NCBI RefSeq assembly: GCF_002127325.2
Contig: NC_035448.2
Coordinates: 89,852,546-89,916,545, forward strand
From: Helianthus annuus
Taxonomy: Eukaryota > Streptophyta > Magnoliopsida > Asterales > Asteraceae
Direction: 5' to 3'
Length of the DNA stretch: 64,000 bases
Below, piece by piece: positions 10,735 through 21,484 of the stretch. The notes below the pieces were generated by a model. That model had not been told where the DNA came from, ran no database searches, and saw only the letters and a list, made by a program, of their open reading frames with translations. The translations under genes were made by a program, and so were the position numbers. Position 1 is the stretch's first letter. Each line of letters opens with the position of its first letter.

Positions 10735-10743
10735 CAATTACAG
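10729..10743 (+). promoter_or_regulatory. Leaky-stop context at gag/pol boundary (Tat-gamma')
   Basis: CAATAGCAATTACAG: the gag-protease stop UAG lies between CAA and CAAUUA, and pol continues in the same frame afterwards. UAG followed by CAR-YYA is the tobamovirus-type readthrough context. The same site is at 28324, 36097, 44767 and, on the minus strand, 57243. Confidence 0.75.
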
Positions 10744-10853
10744 TATCCTCCAAGGAGTGTCTTGGAGGCAAGGGAACAAGATGTGGACGAAATCCTTTTG
10801 GATCCTAGTGATCCTGAATCAAAAATCTATATCGGATCAGGGATCCTTGGCGA
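10735..10853 (+). pseudogene. pol: Tat-gamma' pol, first part, split by Tek-A
   Basis: In-frame pol start (EAREQDVDEILLDP ... GSGILG) that ends at the Tek-A insertion point and resumes at 20336. The target site GGCGA is present on both sides. Confidence 0.9.
10849..10853. repeat. Target site duplication of Tek-A, left
   Basis: GGCGA here and at 20331-20335 flank Tek-A exactly. The uninterrupted sister copy reads CTTGGCGAGTTGAAAG at 28441-28456, with a single GGCGA, which proves the empty-site sequence. Confidence 0.97.
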
Positions 10854-11336
10854 TGTGACACCCCAGGAAAAACCAGTGAACGATACCTAGCTTCCTCAGT
10901 AAGTGCGTACCAAATTTCGGGACGAAATTTCTTTCAAGTTGGGGATAATGTGACAACTCGAATTTCTAAGATTGATTTCATACGTATTACACGAGCATGT
11001 GTTTGACTAATTACTTAATTGCACCTTTGATTGATATGAAAGTATATATATACATGTTTGATTGCTTGATTGTGCATAATTGTTTGATTGTGTATAATGG
11101 GTTCCATATTGTGAAACTTGTACTGTATGTTAGCTAGTTAGTGTGAATCATGGCCCAACCTACGAAGGATGTTCCACGAAACATGATGCATGAATCGAAG
11201 GATGTCGAAACATATCTTTCGATTCGAAAGGTCCTCCTTCGGATTGAAGGTCTCGAAACATATCCTTCGCGCTCGAAACATATCCTTCGATATGTTTCGG
11301 CCCAGTCATTTTAAATGGGCCTTGGCCCACTGCCGA

Positions 11337-11396
11337 TTTAATATAAGTTGGATTAGAGACTTTACGTAATAACATTTTTGATCGGCAAAACCCTAG
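11337..11396 (+). promoter_or_regulatory. Putative Tek-A LTR core promoter and telo-box-like leader
   Basis: TTTAATATAAG at 11337-11347 is the best TATA candidate; AAAACCCTAG follows at 11387-11396. The order and spacing match the Tek-B LTR. The 3' LTR copy is at 18596-18655. The start site is not proven. Confidence 0.45.
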
Positions 11397-11927
11397 AGCT
11401 TTCGGTTTCCTTGTGTGTGTGACGGCATATAGCAAACCTACTCTCTGTTCGAAGGATTTCAGTCCGTAATTCAGATTTCCGGTTAGTGTGTGATGTTGTT
11501 TACAATGCCTTGATTTCATGATTAACAAATTGTTTGGCAATATATTGTTAGTATGTTAATCGTTTCTGTTTTCGTGATGTTCAATGATAATGATTTGTGA
11601 TCGGCTATGATAACCGGATATGTATGATAGTATTGCTATATGTTGTATGCTAACCAGGCACGTATGTTAATTGAATATGAATGTTAATCGGATATAGGTG
11701 CTAATCGGAGGTATATGTTAATCGGATATATATTGTGATGATGTTGATTATGGAATCGTGCTCGTATGATACTCGTTATGTAGATGTACTGTTAAGATTT
11801 GGTACTTGTTGTCATTTGTTTGGGCATGCATGATTGATGATGACGGCTGTAGATGATTAGGGTTCTGTTTCTGTAACTGGCTGCGTGATAAACGTAACTG
11901 CTATTCCGTAACTGATATGTATCGAAA

Positions 11928-12176
11928 GATATCAATGGCTCGAAACATAGTTTGACCGAAAGATACTAGTTTGACCGAACCATTATTGGATCGAAAGATA
12001 GTTGGACCGACAGATAGTTGGACCGAAAGATAGTTGGACCGAAAGATAGGTTGGCCGAAAGATGACATAGGATTCGGAACATAGCATTGGTCCGAAGGAT
12101 AATTGTGATAATTGCTTCCGAAAGATAATTGTGATTACTGTTGTCGAAAGATAGTGACTGGATTCGAAGGATGTTA
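11928..12176 (+). repeat. CGAARRAT(A) motif field in Tek-A LTR
   Basis: About 13 copies by eye of ATCGAAAGATA, GACCGAAAGATAG and TCGAAGGAT variants, several spaced 15-20 bases apart (TTGGACCGAAAGATAG in near tandem). It lies downstream of the putative promoter, so it would be in the transcribed leader. The copy in the 3' LTR is 7259 bases further on. Confidence 0.8.
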
Positions 12177-12524
12177 GGGATTATGAACATACTTTGACTG
12201 ATTGATTATATGTTGATCTAATTGACATGCCATGCTTAGTGATGAACGTGCAATACTACGTGCCGTGCTGATATGCAAACTGACTGCTATGTGAACATTA
12301 AATTGCATGCGTATCGTTGTGAACATGAACTGATTTGTTATACGTGCATACGATAGGACGTGAATAAATTACTTGTGAGTGCATAACCTAGCATACCGAG
12401 CAAACCAAGGTGAGTTCACACAGCCAAGGCATGGGTTCCCAGGGTGGGAATGGGTTGGATGATTACTTGTGCATACTTTGATACTGTAACGAACGATTAA
12501 ACTGTTGATGCTTACGAACTACTC

Positions 12525-12636
12525 AACTGCCTTCGCACCCACCCTGGTCGGTAAAGACTATGGTCGCGAACGAACTGATAAACTGCCTTCGCACACACCC
12601 TGGTCGGTAAAGACTATGGTCGCGAACTAACGAACA
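12525..12636 (+). repeat. 56-bp direct repeat in Tek-A LTR
   Basis: Two units starting AACTGCCTTCGCAC at 12525 and 12581, each containing GGTCGGTAAAGACTATGGTC, with a decayed third start (TCTTCGCACACATGCC) after 12636. It takes the position occupied by the 35-base array in the Tek-B LTR. Confidence 0.85.
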
Positions 12637-13071
12637 TAATCTTCGCACACATGCCTGTGAGGCCGCGATGGAACTGATACGATACGAAACTTAATTGAAC
12701 AAACGCACTATTACCCAAACTAAACTATATACTGTGAACTCGCTCAACTAGTTGTTGATTATCTGCTGCATGCCTTGCAGGACCTTAGGTACTTATGGAG
12801 CTTGCACTGGAGGAGCGGGACGTTGTGGGCAGTGGGTTAAGAACGCTATGTTTAAACATTTCGAATAATTGAACTTATGGTTTACTTGGGTTATTTACTT
12901 ATGCTTCCGCTACTGATACTATGATTGTTTTGAAACGTCAATTGTATTGAATGGGGTTTTACGTATTACTTTATTTGTATTATGCTATGTTCAATATGAT
13001 TGATGGCTTGATCCTGGTCAGTCACGCTCCCAAGCGGTGATACCCCGCAGGTGGATTTTGGGGGTGTGACA

Positions 13072-13395
13072 GATTGGTATCAGAGCCATTGGTTATAGAG
13101 AACTTGGTTTTAATATGTGAAAAACGTTTTTATTAAAACCAGACTATAACCAGAACAGTGCTCTCAACGATCCACAACGACGCTTCGCTCCACGTGCAAG
13201 ACTCGACATCCTAGGTAATAAGGTTTATGTTTATTACCTGCTTGCTAGAATTTGCACAGAACTTTGCTCGTAGTATGCTTACATTACCTTGCTCACAACA
13301 TGTCATTGCATGAGAATATTTATGTGCTTACACTCTTCTGTCATCGCACTATTCGCGAACCTTTCTCACTTATGTTGCCTTTGATGTGAAGATCA
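13072..13395 (+). other. Tek-A leader with primer binding site
   Basis: TGGTATCAGAGCC at 13076-13088, a few bases after the LTR, is the usual plant initiator tRNA-Met primer site. The rest of the leader to the gag ATG has no feature I recognise. Confidence 0.9.
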
Positions 13396-16300
13396 ATGGC
13401 CGCACGAATTACCATGACTCAAGCCCAGCTAGAGGCTCTCGTTGCTGCGGCAGTTGCAGCCGCCCAAGCAGGTAGTATACCCTGCAGTATAGACACTAGG
13501 ATCTTTAGATCCTACATTAATTCTCGTACTTAACTTTGCCCTATTCGTACACAATAGGTCAACCCGCTCAGCAACAACCTGGGTGCACCTTCAAGAATTT
13601 CATGGAATGTCGTCCTAGTTCGTTCAGTGGCACGGAAGGAGCAGTTGGACTCCTCCACTGGTTTGAAAAGCTCGAGTCGGTTTTCGAAATGTGTGAATGC
13701 CCTGAGGCTCGCAGGGTGAAGTTCGCCACTGGCACACTTGAAGGGATTGCGCTCACTTGGTGGAACGCACAAGTGCAGATCTTAGGGTTGGCAGCTGCTA
13801 ACGCCACACCCTGGAATGAATTCAAAGAACTGATCAAGAGAGAATACTGCACTAGAGAAGACATTCACAAGTTGGAGGATGAGTTGTACAACTTGAAGAT
13901 GGTGGGTTCAGAGATTGAAGCTTACACCAAGAGGTCGAACGAGTTGGCTGTGCTATGTCCAACCATGGTAGACCCACCATACAAGCGCATTGAGTTGTAT
14001 CTCAAGGGGCTTGTACCAGAGATTCAGAGCCACGTTACCTCGGCTAACCTCAACAACATTCAGGAGATCCAGCGTCTCGCTCATCGCATCACTGATCAGG
14101 CAGTGGATCAGAATAAACTGCCAAAGCGTGTCGGCGCTACTGCTACAGCTGTTACTTCAGTCACTCCAACAGCTGCTACTTCTGCCACACCCAGCGAGAA
14201 TAAAAGAAAGTGGGACGGGGATTCCAGCAGGGGATCAGCGTCTGTTCAGTCCCAAACTCAGCAACGTCGCACCAACGATTACCAGAGTCCGAGTCAGCAG
14301 TCATCGGGCAGTCAGGGACATAGTGGTTATAAGGGAAATCACCCGTGGTGTAACAGGTGCAACAAACACCACAGTGGAAGATGTCGCAGGAGTCAATGTC
14401 AAAGATGCCACAAGATGGGCCATGAGGCCAAAGATTGTAGAAGCGCGCGACCAGTGAGTCAGAACCAGCAACTTCCACCGCCAGCTCCACAGAATCAGCA
14501 GCAGCAGCCACAGCGTGGAAACCGGGGGTGTTTCCAGTGTGGGGCTGAAGGTCACTACAAACGCGATTGTCCCCAGTTGAACCAGAATCGCAATAACAAC
14601 AACAACCAGGGCAACGGGAATAACAACAATAATCAGAACAACGGGGGAAACAACAACAACAACGGCAATGAAGCTCGTGGTCGTGCTTTTGTGTTGGGTC
14701 GAGGAGATGCAGTGAATGATCCCAATGTGGTTATGGGTAAGTTTCTTCTCGACAATATTTATGTTACTGTCTTATTTGATTCGGGTGCTGATACAAGTTA
14801 TATGTCCTTGAAAATGGGTAAATTATTAAAACGTACACCAACACCCCTAGACACCAAACACGTCGTAGAACTAGCCAATGGTAAAAGTGTAGAAGCCACA
14901 CAGGTAGTCAAGGGTTGTAGTATTGTTCTAGCGGGTCAGACTTTCTCGATTGATCTTATACCCATAGTCTTGGGTAGCTTCGACGTCGTCATCGGCATGG
15001 ATTGGTTATCTCAACATCACGCAGAGATCTTATGCAAGGAAAAAGTTATTCGTATTCCTCGCTCCAGTCAAGAACCTCTCGAAGTACAGGGCGACAAGAG
15101 TGGTGCTGTGGTTGGCATCATCTCTTACTTGAAGGCGCAGAAATGTTTACGAAAGGGGCATACTGCCATTCTGGCACTTGTCACTGACGCATCAGCAAAG
15201 GAAAAGAAGCTGGAGGATATACCAGTTGTGCGTGATTTTCCTCAAGTGTTTCCTGAAGATTTACCTGGTTTACCTCCTCATCGTCAAGTCGAGTTTCAGA
15301 TTGAGTTAGCTCCTGGAGCAGCACCAATAGCCCGCGCACCGTATCGTTTAGCTCCAACCGAACTGGAAGAACTGTCGAAACAGCTGCAAGAGCTCTTGGA
15401 AAAGGGCTTTATTCGTCCAAGCTCTTCGCCTTGGGGAGCTCCAGTGTTATTTGTGAAGAAGAAAGACGGTACGTTCAGGATGTGCATCGACTACCGTGAA
15501 CTCAACAAGGTGACGGTGAAGAACCGTTATCCTCTTCCACGCATAGATGACTTATTCGACCAGTTGCAAGGGTCGTGTTACTATTCTAAGATCGATTTGA
15601 GGTCAGGGTATCATCAGCTGAGAGTCCGGGATGAAGACGTCTCCAAAACTGCTTTCAGAACTCGTTATGGTCACTACGAGTTTCTGGTCATGCCATTCGG
15701 GCTTACAAACGCACCTGCAGTCTTCATGGATCTCATGAACAGGGTGTGCAAACCGTATCTCGACAAGTTCGTCATCGTTTTCATCGACGACATTTTGATT
15801 TACTCCAAGAGTCAGGAGGAGCACGAACAGCATCTACGTATTATTTTGGAACTTCTTCGAAAAGAGCAACTGTACGCAAAGTTTTCAAAATGCGACTTCT
15901 GGCTTCGTGAAGTCCACTTCTTAGGCCATGTGGTAAACAAGGATGGGATTCATGTCGATCCATCCAAGGTTGATTCGATCAGAAACTGGCCAGCACCACG
16001 TACACCGACAGAAATACGCCAATTCTTGGGTTTGGCGGGTTACTACAGACGATTTATTAAAGACTTCTCAAAGATCGCGCAACCACTTACTATGCTAACA
16101 CAGAAAGGTGTCGTTTACAGATGGGGTAATACGCAAGAGACCGCTTTTCAGTACTTAAAGGATAGGCTTTGCAGCGCGCCTATTCTTTCATTACCAGAGG
16201 GCACAGATGACTTCGTGGTATACTGTGATGCATCCATCCAGGGTCTTGGATGTGTGTTGATGCAACGTGATAAAGTGATAGCCTACGCTTCGCGGCAACT

Positions 16301-18149
16301 CAAGGTTCATGAACGAAACTACACGACGCACGATTTAGAGCTGGGAGCTGTTGTTTTCGCGCTTAAGATATGGCGACACTACCTGTACGGTACCAGGTGC
16401 ACGATTTACACCGATCACAGGAGTCTCGAGCATATTCTTAAGCAAAAGGATTTGAATATGCGTCAACGGAGATGGGTTGAACTTCTAAACGACTATGAAT
16501 GCGCCATCAAGTATCATCCAGGCAAGGCCAATGTTGTGGCTGATGCCCTCAGTCGGAAAGACACTCTACCTAAGCGCGTGCGAGCGCTACAGCTTACCAT
16601 TCAGTCCAGTCTTCCTGCACAGATACGAGCTGCTCAGTTAGAAGCACTGAAACCCGAAAACGTCAAGGCTGAAGCCTTGCGCGGTTCAAGGCAACAAATG
16701 GAACAAAAGGAAGACGGCGCCTACTATGTAACGGGGCGTATTTGGGTCCCACTTTATGGCGGCTTACGCGAACTTGTGATGGATGAAGCGCACAAGTCTC
16801 GCTACTCGGTACATCCAGGGTCGGATAAGATGTACCACGATATCAGAACAACTTACTGGTGGCCAAACATGAAAGCTCTTATCGCAACTTACGTCGGCAA
16901 GTGTTTAACTTGTGCAAGGGTTAAAATCGAGTACCAGAAACCATCAGGCCTACTTCAGCAACCAGAAATACCACAATGGAAATGGGAGCAAATTTCCATG
17001 GATTTTGTTACTGGCCTACCTAGATCCCAGCGTGGGAATGACACTATCTGGGTGGTCGTTGATCGGCTCACAAAGTCTGCTCACTTCTTGGCTATCAAAG
17101 AAACGGATAAGTTTTCTACCCTAGCAGACGTTTACCTTAAAGAAGTTGTTTCGAGGCACGGAGTGCCCACCTCTATTATTTCGGATCGCGATGCACGATT
17201 CACGTCAGAACTTTGGCAAGCGATGCACAAATCTTTCGGCTCACGATTAGACATGAGCACAGCATATCATCCTCAGACGGATGGGCAGTCTGAGCGAACT
17301 ATTCAAACTCTAGAAGACATGCTTCGAGCGTGTGTCATCGATTTCGGCAACGGCTGGGAAAAGCACCTCCCTTTGGTGGAGTTCTCGTACAATAACAGTT
17401 ACCATACCAGCATTCAAGCCGCTCCATTTGAGGCATTGTACGGACGTAAATGCCGGTCACCTCTCTGTTGGACAGAGGTGGGGGATAGTCAGATTACGGG
17501 TCCAGATATTGTTGTGGACGCCACAGAAAAGATAGCACAGATACGTCAACGCATGGCGGCAGCACGCGACCGTCAGAAAGCCTACGCGGATAAGCGTAGA
17601 AAACCATTGGAATTTGAGGTCGGGGACCGGGTTTTATTGAAAGTTTCACCCTGGAAGGGTGTGGTACGTTTTGGCAAACGGGGCAAACTAAATCCGCGGT
17701 ACGTCGGACCATTCGAAATTTCAGAAAAGATTGGCAAGGTAGCCTACAAGTTGAACCTACCAGCTGAACTCGGTGCAGTTCACAATGTATTCCACGTGTC
17801 GAATCTGAAGAAATGCCTATCAGATGAGACCCTTATAATTCCTTTTAAGGAACTCACTATCGACGAGCGGTTGCAGTTCGTCGAGGAACCAGTTGAAATC
17901 ACGGACCGGGATGTTAAGGTCCTCAAACACAAGAGAATCCCTCTTGTTCGAGTTCGTTGGAACTCCCAGCGTGGTCCAGAGTATACCTGGGAACGCGAAG
18001 ATCAGATGAAAGAAAAGTACCCCCAGCTATTCGAAACCAATGCATCCACTTCTGAGGCTGAAGCTACTACTACTGAATTTCGGGACGAAATTCCAAATCA
18101 ACGGGGGGATGATGTGACACCCCAGGAAAAACCAGTGAACGATACCTAG
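13396..18149 (+). CDS. gag-pol: Tek-A gag-pol polyprotein with chromodomain (two exons proposed)
   Basis: Single polyprotein of about 1555 residues if exon 13396-13471 is joined to 13558-18149. In order: gag capsid region; three zinc knuckles ([26 protein letters not shown] and, near residue 350, [14 protein letters not shown]) followed by an Asn/Gln-rich tract; protease ([10 protein letters not shown], near 431); reverse transcriptase ([11 protein letters not shown], near 767); RNase H (VVYCDAS, near 913); integrase with HHCC ([12 protein letters not shown] ... CLTCARVK, near 1104-1140) and DDE residues ([22 protein letters not shown]); GPY/F-like module; chromodomain (near 1468-1517). There is no in-frame ATG near the start of the long open frame, which begins after a stop at 13531; the ATG at 13396 and the intron solve this. 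The last 37 bases lie inside the 3' LTR. No frameshift or premature stop: probably competent. Confidence 0.93.
13472..13557 (+). other. Putative 86-base GT-AG intron in Tek-A gag
   Basis: Exon 1 (ATG at 13396, Ala/Gln-rich, ending ...AAAQAG) runs to 13471. The donor G|GTAGTATA and the acceptor ACAATAG|GT restore a Gly codon and the long gag-pol frame. Read unspliced, the same ATG meets TAA at 13531-13533 after 45 codons. A possible branch site CTTAAC precedes the acceptor. Inferred from frame, motifs and the lack of another ATG. Confidence 0.7.
18101..18112 (+). other. Polypurine tract of Tek-A
   Basis: ACGGGGGGATGA directly precedes the 3' LTR. An inverted AATTTCGGGACGAAATT stands about 20 bases upstream; the same palindrome and a second purine tract recur inside the LTR (18170-18210). 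Confidence 0.88.
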
Positions 18150-20330
18150 CTTCCTCAGTAAGTGCGTACCAAATTTCGGGACGAAATTTCTTTCAAGTTG
18201 GGGATAATGTGACAACTCGAATTTCTAAGATTGATTTCATACGTATTACACGAGCATGTGTTTGACTAATTACTTAATTGCACCTTTGATTGATATGAAA
18301 GTATATATATACATGTTTGATTGCTTGATTGTGCATAATTGTTTGATTGTGTATAATGGGTTCCATATTGTGAAACTTGTACTGTATGTTAGCTAGTTAG
18401 TGTGAATCATGGCCCAACCTACGAAGGATGTTCCACGAAACATGATGCATGAATCGAAGGATGTCGAAACATATCTTTCGATTCGAAAGGTCCTCCTTCG
18501 GATTGAAGGTCTCGAAACATATCCTTCGCGCTCGAAACATATCCTTCGATATGTTTCGGCCCAGTCATTTTAAATGGGCCTTGGCCCACTGCCGATTTAA
18601 TATAAGTTGGATTAGAGACTTTACGTAATAACATTTTTGATCGGCAAAACCCTAGAGCTTTCGGTTTCCTTGTGTGTGTGACGGCATATAGCAAACCTAC
18701 TCTCTGTTCGAAGGATTTCAGTCCGTAATTCAGATTTCCGGTTAGTGTGTGATGTTGTTTACAATGCCTTGATTTCATGATTAACAAATTGTTTGGCAAT
18801 ATATTGTTAGTATGTTAATCGTTTCTGTTTTCGTGATGTTCAATGATAATGATTTGTGATCGGCTATGATAACCGGATATGTATGATAGTATTGCTATAT
18901 GTTGTATGCTAACCAGGCACGTATGTTAATTGAATATGAATGTTAATCGGATATAGGTGCTAATCGGAGGTATATGTTAATCGGATATATATTGTGATGA
19001 TGTTGATTATGGAATCGTGCTCGTATGATACTCGTTATGTAGATGTACTGTTAAGATTTGGTACTTGTTGTCATTTGTTTGGGCATGCATGATTGATGAT
19101 GACGACTGTAGATGATTAGGGTTCTGTTTCTGTAACTGGCTGCGTGATAAACGTAACTGCTATTCCGTAACTGATATGTATCGAAAGATATCAATGGCTC
19201 GAAACATAGTTTGACCGAAAGATACTAGTTTGACCGAACCATTATTGGATCGAAAGATAGTTGGACCGACAGATAGTTGGACCGAAAGATAGTTGGACCG
19301 AAAGATAGGTTGGCCGAAAGATGACATAGGATTCGGAACATAGCATTGGTCCGAAGGATAATTGTGATAATTGCTTCCGAAAGATAATTGTGATTACTGT
19401 TGTCGAAAGATAGTGACTGGATTCGAAGGATGTTAGGGATTATGAACATACTTTGACTGATTGATTATATGTTGATCTAATTGACATGCCATGCTTAGTG
19501 ATGAACGTGCAATACTACGTGCCGTGCTGATATGCAAACTGACTGCTATGTGAACATTAAATTGCATGCGTATCGTTGTGAACATGAACTGATTTGTTAT
19601 ACGTGCATACGATAGGACGTGAATAAATTACTTGTGAGTGCATAACCTAGCATACCGAGCAAACCAAGGTGAGTTCACACAGCCAAGGCATGGGTTCCCA
19701 GGGTGGGAATGGGTTGGATGATTACTTGTGCATACTTTGATACTGTAACGAACGATTAAACTGTTGATGCTTACGAACTACTCAACTGCCTTCGCACCCA
19801 CCCTGGTCGGTAAAGACTATGGTCGCGAACGAACTGATAAACTGCCTTCGCACACACCCTGGTCGGTAAAGACTATGGTCGCGAACTAACGAACATAATC
19901 TTCGCACACATGCCTGTGAGGCCGCGATGGAACTGATACGATACGAAACTTAATTGAACAAACGCACTATTACCCAAACTAAACTATATACTGTGAACTC
20001 GCTCAACTAGTTGTTGATTATCTGCTGCATGCCTTGCAGGACCTTAGGTACTTATGGAGCTTGCACTGGAGGAGCGGGACGTTGTGGGCAGTGGGTTAAG
20101 AACGCTATGTTTAAACATTTCGAATAATTGAACTTATGGTTTACTTGGGTTATTTACTTATGCTTCCGCTACTGATACTATGATTGTTTTGAAACGTCAA
20201 TTGTATTGAATGGGGTTTTACGTATTACTTTATTTGTATTATGCTATGTTCAATATGATTGATGGCTTGATCCTGGTCAGTCACGCTCCCAAGCGGTGAT
20301 ACCCCGCAGGTGGATTTTGGGGGTGTGACA
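18113..20330 (+). mobile_element. Tek-A 3' LTR
   Basis: Matches the 5' LTR at offset 7259 with one difference seen. It ends GGGTGTGACA, followed by the target duplication GGCGA (20331-20335). Confidence 0.97.
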
Positions 20331-21484
20331 GGCGAGTTGAAAGAAGACATAATATCCTTCCTCAAAAGAAGAAAATCTACCTTTGCATGGAAACATGAAG
20401 ATATGACAGGTATATCTAAGGATATTATCACTCATAAACTTGGCATTGACAGGTCGATCAAACCAATCCATCAAAAAAGGAGAAAGTTTGCACCAGAAAG
20501 GAATGCCATTATCCAGGAAGAAGTAGAGAGACTACTTCGAGCAGGTATGATCAGAGAGGTAAAATATCCAAAATGGTTAGCCAATGTGGTTGTTGTCCAA
20601 AAGAAAAACGGAAAGTGGAGGGTATGTGTCGATTTCACTGATCTAAATAAGGCATGTCCCAAGGATCCTTTCCCATTACCCCACATTGACTCCATGGTGG
20701 ATGCAACGGCGGGGCATGAACTGTTAACCTTTATGGATGCATCATCTGGATTCCAACAAATTCAGATGGAACCATCTGACCAAGAGGATACAGCCTTTAT
20801 GACCCCAACCGGTTTATACTGTTATATTGCCATGCCTTTTGGACTAAGAAATGCAGGTGCAACATATCAAAGGCTGGTGAATATGATGTTCAAAGATCAA
20901 ATAGGACAAACTATGGAAGTATACATAGATGATTTGGTAGTCAAGTCAAAGAAAGCTGAGGATCACCTAAGGGACTTGGAGGAAGCATTTGATATCCTTA
21001 ATAATTATAACATGAAGCTTAATCCTTCAAAATGCCACTTTGGTGTTAAAGCAGGTAAATTTCTAGGATATATGGTAACTCAGAGGGGCATCGAAGCAAG
21101 CCCGGAGCAAATTAAAGCACTAGTAAATATCAAGTCCCCTGCCAATGCTAAGGATGTGCAAAGGCTAACAGGCAGGATAGCAGCCCTAAACAGGTTCATA
21201 TCAAAATCCTCAGAAAGATGTAAAGAATTTTATGATATCCTAAGGAAAAACAAAAAATTTGAATGGACTGAAAAGCATGAGAATGCTTTAGAAGCCCTTA
21301 AAGAATATATGTCCTCAGCACCAGCATTAATGAAACCCGGAAAAGGAGATGTGTTATCCTTATACCTAGCGGTATCCTCAACCGCTGTAAGTGCTGTCCT
21401 TGTTAAGGATCACGAAGGTACACAACATCCTATTTACTATGTAAGTAAGAGTTTACTTGATGCAGAATCCAGGTACTCACACCT
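20331..21484 (+). pseudogene. pol: Tat-gamma' pol, reverse transcriptase and start of RNase H
   Basis: Resumes the pol frame interrupted at 10853: fingers and palm (FTDLNKACPKDPFPLPHIDS, FMDASSGFQQIQM), the catalytic YIDD (EVYIDDLVVKSKK, about 20920-20960), thumb, connection and the first RNase H (YLAVSSTAVSAVLVKD). It breaks off at SRYSHL, where the sequence switches to Tek-B. It looks identical to 28444-29597. Confidence 0.92.
21482..21484. other. Tat/Tek-B junction with 3-base microhomology
   Basis: Tat-gamma is followed to 21484 (ACACCT) and Tek-B from 21482 (CCTATCCTCTCATTGCC, as Tek-A CCTATTCTTTCATTACC at 16179). The shared CCT is the crossover. This is the head-to-tail junction of the inner tandem duplication. 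The two frames do not join. Confidence 0.8.

Larger units (their letters stand above)
4246..10853. repeat. Left copy of an inner tandem duplication (partner 21841-28448)
   Basis: Constant offset of 17595 to 21841-28448, covering the Tek-B 3' half, its LTR and Tat-gamma gag-protease. I saw about four differences over 6.6 kb (near 5506, 5530, 8550 and 10460). The match resumes after Tek-A: 20331-21484 repeats 28444-29597. So the two copies were contiguous before Tek-A inserted. Confidence 0.92.
10854..13071 (+). mobile_element. Tek-A 5' LTR
   Basis: 2218 bases from TGTGACACCCC to TGTGACA. A second TGTGACA preceded by a purine-rich GGGGATAA lies inside at 10949, 95 bases in, like a relict LTR start. 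TATA-like TTTAATATAAG is at 11337-11347. The CGAARRAT field and a 56-base repeat occupy the downstream half. A conserved imperfect hairpin (CGCT...AGCG within CACGCTCCCAAGCGGTG) lies just before the 3' end in both Tek families. Confidence 0.96.
10854..20330 (+). mobile_element. Tek-A: intact Tekay/Del-type chromovirus
   Basis: Complete 9477-base Ty3/Gypsy element: two 2218-base LTRs (10854-13071 and 18113-20330), initiator-tRNA-Met-type primer site, one uninterrupted gag-pol frame with a C-terminal chromodomain, and a polypurine tract. It is bounded by GGCGA duplications. Comparing the LTRs by eye I found one difference (G at about 11845 versus A at about 19104), so it inserted very recently. 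It sits inside the left copy of the inner duplication and not in the right copy, so it is younger than that duplication. Confidence 0.97.

Noticed and set aside
13990..14555. Overlapping frames opposite or beside Tek-A gag
   Set aside because: Low-complexity Gln/Asn-rich coding gives open alternative frames; no recognisable domain.
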